A stretch of DNA of 13,657 nt, taken from positions 1-13,657 of the forward strand of contig CAYMFD010000101.1 in assembly GCA_964389475.1 (NCBI GenBank), written 5' to 3'. The translations under genes were made by a program, and so were the position numbers. The notes under the pieces were generated by a model. That model was not told the origin of the DNA. It saw nothing but the letters and a program-made list of their open reading frames with translations, and ran no database searches. This stretch comes from CAYMFD01 sp964389475 (GTDB taxonomy: Bacteria; Bacteroidota; Bacteroidia; Chitinophagales; Saprospiraceae). Each line of letters begins with the position of its first letter. Position 1 is the first letter of the stretch. Positions 1 through 6,090 of this stretch are shown one piece after another.

Positions 1-2
1 TG

Positions 3-194
3 GAAAAAGTAAGTGGCCCGTCGCGCCAGTGCGACAATGCCACACCAGATCCAGAGTCTACAAGATCAGATTTGCGGAAATGTGACTACAACTTTTGTCA
101 AGATGCTTGCCGTCGTGGCATGCTAAGAGCTCAAGAAGGACTTTTTGGAGGTTCCTGCATTTTGAGGTGGACCTTTAGTCGCCACTCTCTCTGA
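3..194 (+). CDS. possible 3' end of an unidentified upstream gene (partial, doubtful)
   Basis: One + strand frame is open from the left edge to a TGA at 192-194, giving 63 residues with no start in view. The translation contains a short Cys-bearing stretch (CDYNFCQDACRRGML near its middle) and ends in RHSL. I do not recognise it. A 63-codon open frame can occur by chance, and the -7 promoter box of the next gene begins only 9 bp after this stop. It could equally be non-coding DNA containing the stem-loop at 13-43. Confidence is low. Confidence 0.2.
   Translation, partial: EKVSGPSRQCDNATPDPESTRSDLRKCDYNFCQDACRRGMLRAQEGLFGGSCILRWTFSRHSL
13..43. other. GC-rich interrupted stem-loop
   Basis: An outer stem GTGGC (13-17) pairs with GCCAC (39-43). 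After a small internal loop, an inner stem GTCGC (20-24) pairs with GCGAC (31-35) around the 6-nt loop GCCAGT. Ten pairs in total, mostly G-C. No T-run follows, so it is not a standard intrinsic terminator. It could be a structured RNA segment or simply lie inside a coding region cut by the window edge. Confidence 0.4.
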
Positions 195-202
195 TCGTAT
201 CG

Positions 203-210
203 TACCTTTG
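203..210 (+). promoter_or_regulatory. Bacteroidota-type -7 box (TAnnTTTG) before rlmD
   Basis: TACCTTTG matches the Bacteroidota sigma-ABfr -7 consensus TAnnTTTG exactly and ends 7 bp before the ATG at 218. If used, transcription would start almost at the start codon, giving a leaderless or very short-leader mRNA. I see no clear TTG-type -33 element at the usual 19-21 bp upstream spacing, which weakens the call. Confidence 0.45.
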
Positions 211-217
211 CCCTCTC

Positions 218-1639
218 ATGGCAAGAAGAAAAAAGAAAGCGCAAAATATCACAGTTACGGGTATTGCCGATAAGGGCAAGGCCGTAGGTCGTGACCCTGA
301 GGGTATGGTCTATTTTGTGGATGGTGCGGTGCCTGGAGATGTAGTGGACGTCTTGGTTCTCCGCAAGAAAAAATCCTTTAGACAAGCTGTAGTTACGGAC
401 TATATATCACTGTCGTCTGATCGTATAGATCCTGTATGTGAGCACTTTGGCGAGTGCGGCGGTTGTAAGTGGCAACACCTAGACTACAAGGCGCAGCTGA
501 GGCATAAGCAGCAGACGGTTGTAGATGCTATGACTAAGATTGCTAAGCTCTCCGCAGACAAGGTAGAGCCTATTATGGGTAGTGCTAAGACCTATCAGTA
601 TCGCAACAAGCTGGAGTACTCGTTCTCGCACAAGCGGTGGATTACACAGGCGGAGGTCGATAGCGGTAAGCCTGTAGACCAGTATCCAGCCGTAGGTTTT
701 CATAGGCCAGGTGCATGGGATAAGATCGTCGATGTCTATACCTGTCATCTGCAAGACGACTTGAGTAATCAGTTACGTAATAGTATCAGAGAGTACTCTA
801 AGGAGCATGGTCTCACCTTTTACAATCAGCGAGACCACAAGGGCCTATTACGTAATATGATTGTTCGCAATACGTCGATAGGGGAGTGGATGTTGATCGT
901 TGCTTTTGGTGAAGATCAGCCTGACGAGATAGAAGGCTTGATGTCATATTTGCAAATCACATTTCCCCAGATTACCTCTCTCCAGTATGTCGTCAATACT
1001 AAGAAAAATGATACGTTATACGACCAAGATATCAAGTTGTATAACGGTAAGGCGTATATCATAGAGCAACTAAGAGATGTACAGTATAAAGTTGGTCCTA
1101 AGTCCTTCTTTCAAACCAATAGTGAGCAGGCGGTTACCTTGTATGATGTTGTAGTCGATTTCGCGGAGTTACAACCTACAGATAATGTCTACGACCTCTA
1201 CACCGGTCTCGGCAGTATAGCCCTGTATGTGGCTCATCAGTGTGCTCATGTCACCGGTATCGAGGAGGTGGCGCCTGCTATCGAAGACGCTAGAGAAAAT
1301 ATGGCACTTAACGACATTACCAATGCGACCTTTTATGCTGGTGATGTAAAGGATATACTTGATGTAGACTTTATAGCTAAACATGGCAAGCCTGATGTCG
1401 TCATTACTGACCCACCAAGGGCTGGTATGCATGGAGATGTGATCGCAACGCTACTATCGTTACAGTCGCCGAGGATTGTTTATGTCTCTTGCAACCCAGG
1501 CACACAGGCCCGTGATCTTTTGCTACTCTCTGAAAAGTACGATGTGCTGCGATTACAGCCTGTTGATATGTTTCCGCATACACATCACATAGAAAATGTA
1601 GCGCTACTAGAACTACGTAAAGACTTAAGTAATGAGTAA
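218..1639 (+). CDS. rlmD: 23S rRNA (uracil-5-)-methyltransferase, RlmD/RumA (TrmA) family
   Basis: SAM-dependent enzyme that methylates C5 of a uridine in 23S rRNA (U1939 in E. coli numbering for RlmD), acting in the cytoplasm during ribosome assembly. The 473-aa protein shows the family order: a Lys/Arg-rich start and a TRAM RNA-binding domain at about residues 8-62; four iron-sulfur cluster cysteines C74, C80, C83 and C176 (the first three within CEHFGECGGC); a central RNA-contact region; and a C-terminal Rossmann methyltransferase domain with the SAM loop DLYTGLG and the DPPRAGMH motif. SCNPGT carries the nucleophilic Cys at residue 425, and the HIEN motif near the end carries the probable general base E459. 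All catalytic features are present, so it should be active. Length is slightly above E. coli RlmD (433 aa). The next gene overlaps its stop by 8 bp, suggesting a two-gene operon. TrmA-family members differ in target (U1939, U747 or tRNA U54), so the exact site is inferred. Confidence 0.9.
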   Translation: MARRKKKAQNITVTGIADKGKAVGRDPEGMVYFVDGAVPGDVVDVLVLRKKKSFRQAVVTDYISLSSDRIDPVCEHFGECGGCKWQHLDYKAQLRHKQQTVVDAMTKIAKLSADKVEPIMGSAKTYQYRNKLEYSFSHKRWITQAEVDSGKPVDQYPAVGFHRPGAWDKIVDVYTCHLQDDLSNQLRNSIREYSKEHGLTFYNQRDHKGLLRNMIVRNTSIGEWMLIVAFGEDQPDEIEGLMSYLQITFPQITSLQYVVNTKKNDTLYDQDIKLYNGKAYIIEQLRDVQYKVGPKSFFQTNSEQAVTLYDVVVDFAELQPTDNVYDLYTGLGSIALYVAHQCAHVTGIEEVAPAIEDARENMALNDITNATFYAGDVKDILDVDFIAKHGKPDVVITDPPRAGMHGDVIATLLSLQSPRIVYVSCNPGTQARDLLLLSEKYDVLRLQPVDMFPHTHHIENVALLELRKDLSNE

Positions 1640-1982
1640 GGCAGAGAAGTTTTTGCAATTGCAAGAGGAGCTATCCGTATACCAGAAATTGATGTCGGAG
1701 GCTAGCTCGGTCATCCTCGATCAGGAGGTGACCAAGTATCCCATCTTCGTTGCCCACCAGCAGGAGGTCGAGATCGGCATACCTATCGCTGAGCGAGGCA
1801 AGGTGGCTGGTAACTGGTCTATTCATGCGAGCTCGCTAGAAGAGTTTGTTTCGAAGAACATAGTCTTCCCAGAGAAGATCGAAGAGTTTAAGCAGAACTT
1901 CAAAGACCCAGAGATGTACGCCTGCGTCTTTGTATTGAGCGAGCTGGGGGCACAGTTTATCTACTTGCCAGTCAAGGGTTAA
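1632..1982 (+). CDS. conserved-looking 116-aa protein of unknown function, coupled to rlmD
   Basis: A small, acidic to neutral soluble protein with no signal peptide, membrane segment or Cys cluster (one Cys, in the YACVFVLSELG segment). The N-terminal 35 residues (MSKAEKFLQLQEELSVYQKL...) look helical and amphipathic. The rest alternates short strands and helices, with the segments EIGIPIAERGKVAGNWSIHA and FIYLPVKG. I do not recognise a named family, though the sequence has the look of a conserved single-domain protein rather than a spurious frame. Its ATG lies inside the end of rlmD (ATGAGTAA at 1632-1639), so translation is probably coupled to that of the methyltransferase. A role connected with ribosome modification is only a guess from position. 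No Shine-Dalgarno sequence is evident, as expected in this group. Confidence 0.8.
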   Translation: MSKAEKFLQLQEELSVYQKLMSEASSVILDQEVTKYPIFVAHQQEVEIGIPIAERGKVAGNWSIHASSLEEFVSKNIVFPEKIEEFKQNFKDPEMYACVFVLSELGAQFIYLPVKG

Positions 1983-2004
1983 GCTTTCGACTGTGCTGTA
2001 GGAT

Positions 2005-2024
2005 TGAGTGACAGAACTCATTTT
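2005..2024 (+). terminator. weak intrinsic-terminator-like hairpin after the rlmD operon
   Basis: TGAGT (2005-2009) can pair with ACTCA (2016-2020) around a 6-nt loop, followed at once by TTTT (2021-2024) and then ten A residues. It sits 22 bp past the stop of the 116-aa gene. The stem has only 5 pairs and the T-run only 4, so it is a weak candidate. The A-run would act as a U-tract only for transcripts coming from the opposite strand. Confidence 0.3.
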
Positions 2025-2127
2025 AAAAAAAAAAGAGCCTACATCAAATCCTCTAGTGTGGTGGTTAACGATAGTGTGTAATGGTTAGTATGTGATTTTG
2101 CCGCACACATCTAGCTAAGTTATATAT

Positions 2128-2151
2128 ATGTGGATAGCTTTGTATCCACGT
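2128..2151 (+). promoter_or_regulatory. -7 box (TAGCTTTG) embedded in a hairpin upstream of dnaE
   Basis: TAGCTTTG at 2135-2142 matches the Bacteroidota -7 consensus TAnnTTTG exactly and lies 34 bp before the dnaE ATG. The same stretch forms an inverted repeat: GTGGATA (2130-2136) pairs with TATCCAC (2143-2149) around the loop GCTTTG, extendable by a T-G and an A-T pair to 2128 and 2151. The promoter element therefore overlaps the arm and loop of a dyad that could bind a repressor. No convincing -33 TTG is seen at the normal distance. The rest of 1983-2176 shows only the terminator-like hairpin and A/T-rich sequence. Confidence 0.45.
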
Positions 2152-2176
2152 CATTTACATAAACAATTTACCCGCC

Positions 2177-5100
2177 ATGCCACAATTTGCCCACCTCCAT
2201 TGCCACACACAGTATTCGCTACTAGACGGTGCATCGGAGATAGGTGCTATGATGGACAAGGCGGCGGCGGACGGCCAGACGGCAGTGGCGATGACAGACC
2301 ACGGCAATATGTTCGGCGCCTTTAAGTTCGTACGAGAGGCCAATAAGCGTAACATCAAGCCCATCGTCGGTTGTGAGTTTTATGTGGTGGCAGATGTAAC
2401 CAAGAAGTCCTTCGTCAAGAGTAAGGGGGAGCGGGATGTCCGCTACCACCAACTACTACTAGCCAAAAACGCCAAGGGTTACGAGAACCTATCAAAACTA
2501 TGCTCCAAGGGTTTTAAGGACGGCCTCTATAGTAAGTATCCCCGTATCGATAGAGAGTGGATCAGAGAGCACAGCGAAGGTGTCATAGCTACCAGCTGCT
2601 GCATAGGTGCGGAGATACCACAGGCCATAGCATACGGTGACCTTGACAAGGCCGAGGAGATACTGCGGTGGTATATCGATGTGTTTGGCGAGGACTTCTA
2701 CATCGAGCTACAGCGACATGGCGGTATCGAGGATATCGATATCTACGATGAGTATGGTAAGAAGAAGATGAGTGGTATCAGCCAAGAGGATGTCAACCAG
2801 CAGCTCATCCTATTCGCTGAGAAGTATAATGTCAAGACCATAGCGACCAATGATATCCACTACATCGAGGAGGACGACTGGGAGCCGCATGACATCTTAT
2901 TATGTGTCAATACCAATAGTTACATCGCCGACGAAAATCGATTTCGTTTCCCTAGTAAGGACTTTTACTTTAAGTCCCAGCAGGAGATGACGGCCCTCTT
3001 CAGTGATGTGCCAGCGGCTATTGACAATACGATGGAGATAGCTAGCAAGGTCGAGCTGCTTAACCTAGAGCGAGAGGTCGTTCTACCTGCTTTCCCGCTA
3101 CCAGCAGGATTTGCAGATCAAGATAGTTACCTGCGCCATCTTACCTATGAGGGAGCCAAGCGACGCTGGGGTGAGATCAACGAGGTAGTGCGAGAGCGAC
3201 TCGACTTTGAGCTATCGGTCATCAAGGATAGCGGGTATCCTGGCTACTTCCTCATCGTACAAGACTTTACTACCGTAGCCCGAGAGATGGGTGTCAGTGT
3301 GGGACCCGGACGGGGATCTGCAGCAGGCTCAGCAGTAGCTTACTGCCTAGCTATTACCAATATCGATCCCATCAAGTACGACCTGCTCTTTGAGCGATTC
3401 CTCAATCCTGAGCGGGTGTCGATGCCCGATATAGATATCGACTTTGATGATGAGGGGAGGTCTGCCGTGATCGACTACGTCATCGATAAATACGGTCGTG
3501 ACCAGGTGGCTCAGATTATCACCTATGGTACTATGGCGGCTAAGTCTAGTATCAAGGATGTAGGCCGAGTGATGCAGGTGCCGCTCCACGTCGTTAATGA
3601 TATTACGACCAAGCAATTTCCGCAGGCCCTAGGCGTCTCGCTTAATGGTATGCTCGCGGACGGTGATATCTCACCCAAGCTCAAGGGTAAGCTCAATGCC
3701 GAAGACCAGACCAAGGCATACGCCATCCGTAAACTAGCCGAGGGGGACGACGAAGTAGGCGATATGCTCCGCCTAGCCAAAAAACTAGAGGGTAGCGTAC
3801 GTAATACAGGTATCCACGCCTGTGGTGTCATCATCACGCCAGACGATATCACTAACTACGTCCCCGTCTCTACGGCCAAGGATTCTGACCTCCTCGTCAG
3901 CCAGTTTGACAACTCTGTGGTGGAGGATGCGGGGTTGCTCAAGATGGACTTCTTAGGCCTCAAGACGCTGACTATCATTAAAGATGCCGTCAAGCTCGTT
4001 AAGGAGACCCGCGGCGATGAGGTTGATATCGACGACGTAGACCTCAAGGATGAGAAGACCTACGAGCTATTCTCCCATGGAGATACGGTAGGCGTCTTCC
4101 AGTATGAGTCGGTGGGTATGCAGAAAAATCTGCGAGAGCTCAAGCCCAACACCTTTGAGGACCTCATCGCTATGAATGCCCTCTACCGTCCGGGCCCCAT
4201 GCAATACATCCCCAACTTCGTCGCCCGTAAGCATGGTCGCGAGGAGGTGAGCTACGATCTCCCAGCGATGGAGGGGTACCTCGATGAGACTTATGGTATT
4301 ACTGTTTACCAAGAGCAGGTGATGCTGCTGTCGCAAAAGCTAGCAGGCTTTACCAAGGGGCAGGCCGATATGCTGCGTAAGGCGATGGGTAAGAAGAAGA
4401 AGAAGCTTATCGACGAGATGTGGCCTAAGTTCGTCGCGGGCTGCACGGAGAATGGACATCCAGAAGATGTCGTCAAAAAGATCTGGACAGATTGGGAGGC
4501 TTTTGCCAGTTACGCCTTTAATAAGTCTCATTCCACGTGCTACGCCTACGTCGCATTCCAGACGGCCTATCTTAAGGCCCACTATCCTGCGGAGTTTATG
4601 GCATCGGTACTCAATCATAATAAGCGCGACCTAGCCAAGGTGACCTTTTTCTTACGGGAGTGTAAGCGTATGCGTATCGATGTGCTAGGACCTAGTGTCA
4701 ATGAGAGTCGTCTCAACTTCCACGTTAATCCGCAGGGACAGATCCGTTTTGGTCTATCCGCTATCAAGGGTGTGGGCGAGCAGGCCGTCGAGGACCTCGT
4801 GCTAGAGCGAGAGGCAGACGGTGAGTTTACAGATATCTACGATCTAGTACGTCGTGTCAATCCTCGCAGTATAGGCAAGAGGGTCCTCGAGTCGATGGCC
4901 ATGGGCGGAGCACTAGACATATTTAATATAGATAGGGCTACCTATTTTGCACCCAGTGGTAAGTACGACTCCTTTATAGAGCACATATCTAGGTACGGAG
5001 CCATCTACCAGCAGCAAGAGTCACAGAACCAGGTCAGCCTATTTGCCGGTACGTCCGATGTTAATATCGACGAGCCGACCTTACCACCTAGCAAGCCGTG

Positions 5101-5737
5101 GTCCCTCATCGAGCAACTCGAGAAGGAGAAGGAGATGATAGGTATATATATAAGTGGTCATCCGCTGGACGACTACCGCCTAGAGATCGAAAACTTCGTC
5201 AGTCATGGTCTAGACCAGGTAGAGGATATCCGCGATAGGCCGGTTAGCGTATGCGGTATGGTTGCCGCAGAGTTTCATGGCACCACCAAGAAAGGTACCG
5301 GTTATGGCCGCTTTACAGTACAGGACTATCGAGGTAGCCTAGAGCTCGCACTCTTTACCGAGGACTATATGTCTTATAAAGATCTATTCGCCAAGGGGCA
5401 GGTATTATATATCGAAGGTATGATGCGGGCTAGATGGAATCAAGAAGATCGCTACGAGTTTAAGATCAAAAAAGTCAAACTACTAGAAACGGTAGGGGAG
5501 CAGATGACCAAAAATATCAAGGTGACCATCCCCCTCCATTTACTTGATGAGAAGACGATACACCAGTTCGACACCATCTGTGAAGAGCACCCAGGCGGAC
5601 ATACGCTTAAGTGTTCTGTGGTGGATATGGAAGACCAGCTGGTGCTAGACCTTGTAAGCGCCAGGAAGGTCAAGGCTGATCAACTCTTTGTAGATGCGAT
5701 GACACAGATATCACTGACGTGTAAGATCAATACTTGA
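2177..5737 (+). CDS. dnaE: DNA polymerase III subunit alpha (replicative polymerase)
   Basis: Catalytic subunit of the replicative DNA polymerase, 1186 aa (E. coli DnaE is 1160). Visible domains in order: PHP domain at about 5-235, beginning with HLHCHTQYSLLDGAS; palm with VGPGRGSAAGS (375-385) and the metal-binding motif PDIDIDF (417-423, D420 and D422 the likely catalytic pair), plus the third Asp at 591 in KMDFLGL; the fingers motifs YRPGPM (670-675) and AFNKSH (780-785); a helix-hairpin-helix at about 855-885 (SAIKGVGEQA); the beta-clamp-binding type pentapeptide QVSLF at 952-956; and an OB fold at about 1020-1090. The PHP metal ligands appear intact (H8, H10, D17, H42, E67, H91, C142, D226, H228), suggesting intrinsic 3'-5' proofreading. 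The ATG at 2177 is chosen because the PHP motif starts five residues later. It appears monocistronic, with 194 bp before it and 296 bp after it. The sequence is complete, with no frameshift. Confidence 0.97.
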   Translation: MPQFAHLHCHTQYSLLDGASEIGAMMDKAAADGQTAVAMTDHGNMFGAFKFVREANKRNIKPIVGCEFYVVADVTKKSFVKSKGERDVRYHQLLLAKNAKGYENLSKLCSKGFKDGLYSKYPRIDREWIREHSEGVIATSCCIGAEIPQAIAYGDLDKAEEILRWYIDVFGEDFYIELQRHGGIEDIDIYDEYGKKKMSGISQEDVNQQLILFAEKYNVKTIATNDIHYIEEDDWEPHDILLCVNTNSYIADENRFRFPSKDFYFKSQQEMTALFSDVPAAIDNTMEIASKVELLNLEREVVLPAFPLPAGFADQDSYLRHLTYEGAKRRWGEINEVVRERLDFELSVIKDSGYPGYFLIVQDFTTVAREMGVSVGPGRGSAAGSAVAYCLAITNIDPIKYDLLFERFLNPERVSMPDIDIDFDDEGRSAVIDYVIDKYGRDQVAQIITYGTMAAKSSIKDVGRVMQVPLHVVNDITTKQFPQALGVSLNGMLADGDISPKLKGKLNAEDQTKAYAIRKLAEGDDEVGDMLRLAKKLEGSVRNTGIHACGVIITPDDITNYVPVSTAKDSDLLVSQFDNSVVEDAGLLKMDFLGLKTLTIIKDAVKLVKETRGDEVDIDDVDLKDEKTYELFSHGDTVGVFQYESVGMQKNLRELKPNTFEDLIAMNALYRPGPMQYIPNFVARKHGREEVSYDLPAMEGYLDETYGITVYQEQVMLLSQKLAGFTKGQADMLRKAMGKKKKKLIDEMWPKFVAGCTENGHPEDVVKKIWTDWEAFASYAFNKSHSTCYAYVAFQTAYLKAHYPAEFMASVLNHNKRDLAKVTFFLRECKRMRIDVLGPSVNESRLNFHVNPQGQIRFGLSAIKGVGEQAVEDLVLEREADGEFTDIYDLVRRVNPRSIGKRVLESMAMGGALDIFNIDRATYFAPSGKYDSFIEHISRYGAIYQQQESQNQVSLFAGTSDVNIDEPTLPPSKPWSLIEQLEKEKEMIGIYISGHPLDDYRLEIENFVSHGLDQVEDIRDRPVSVCGMVAAEFHGTTKKGTGYGRFTVQDYRGSLELALFTEDYMSYKDLFAKGQVLYIEGMMRARWNQEDRYEFKIKKVKLLETVGEQMTKNIKVTIPLHLLDEKTIHQFDTICEEHPGGHTLKCSVVDMEDQLVLDLVSARKVKADQLFVDAMTQISLTCKINT

Positions 5738-6033
5738 TCGACGACCATGTGTTATGTAGCTAGAGTTGTCAATCATATAGATGATGAAGTAGGTACAGGT
5801 AGTAAGCTTGCCACCTACCTAGTGCAGCACTACGGACAGTAGTCACCTTGCAAGCATGACGTAGTACAAAAAAAAATATCTGAAAAATAACTGCCCTTAG
5901 CATTTACATATTATGATTTATTGTAATACATTAGCGGCTGTAAGAGGATTCCAACCCCTCTTGCTTATACCAGAGAATTGATAATAGACGTAACAGGTCA
6001 TGCACAATGGGGTGCTTGATTAAAGTCATTATC
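5738..6033. other. 296-bp intergenic region between dnaE and the giant repeat protein gene
   Basis: No convincing gene. Inverted repeats include AGGTAG/CTACCT and the overlapping GTAGGT/ACCTAC pair around 5790-5820, and TAGTG-CAG-CACTA at 5820-5832. An A9 run lies at 5868-5876. The first part could end dnaE transcription, but none of these stems is followed by a T-run. A 31-codon ATG frame (5747-5842, MCYVARVVNHIDDEVG...) exists but has no supporting evidence. From about 5865 the sequence turns A/T-rich, as expected near a promoter, yet I find no exact TAnnTTTG box before the gene at 6034. Confidence 0.6.
5940..5964 (+). other. hairpin in the leader of the repeat-protein gene
   Basis: GTAAGAGG (5940-5947) pairs with CCTCTTGC (5957-5964), with one G-T pair and a 9-nt loop. 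It lies about 70 bp before the start codon at 6034 and has no following T-run, so it is more likely an mRNA leader structure or a protein-binding dyad than a terminator. Function unknown. Confidence 0.35.
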
Positions 6034-6090
6034 ATGAAGTATTTTTTACCTACACTATTTTTGCTCTTGGCAGCTTTTACTGCCAGTGCA
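6034..6090 (+). other. signal peptide coding segment
   Basis: Encodes one Lys, a 13-residue hydrophobic core and a TASA cleavage site (A17 at -3, A19 at -1) with Gln at +1. Gln after the signal peptidase I site is typical of Bacteroidota exported proteins, where it is often cyclised to pyroglutamate. No lipobox Cys is present, so it is not a lipoprotein. Confidence 0.85.

Noticed and set aside
1..50. ACACCA after a stem, considered as the 3' end of a tRNA
   Set aside because: No T-arm (GGTTCRA) motif or cloverleaf can be formed in the preceding sequence.
2021..2034. TTTT followed by A10, considered as an indel-prone phase-variation tract
   Set aside because: It lies between genes, outside any -7 to -33 spacer I can identify and more than 100 bp from the dnaE start, so there is no evidence it tunes expression.
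5747..5842. 31-codon ATG frame after dnaE (MCYVARVVNHIDDEVG...)
   Set aside because: Too short to support. It has no ribosome-binding signal and lies across inverted repeats that better fit a non-coding region.
5738..6033. Possible site of horizontal transfer between dnaE and the repeat gene
   Set aside because: I see no tRNA, integrase, att-like direct repeat or insertion sequence. Different composition of the repeat gene is explained by its Asp/Thr/Val-rich protein.
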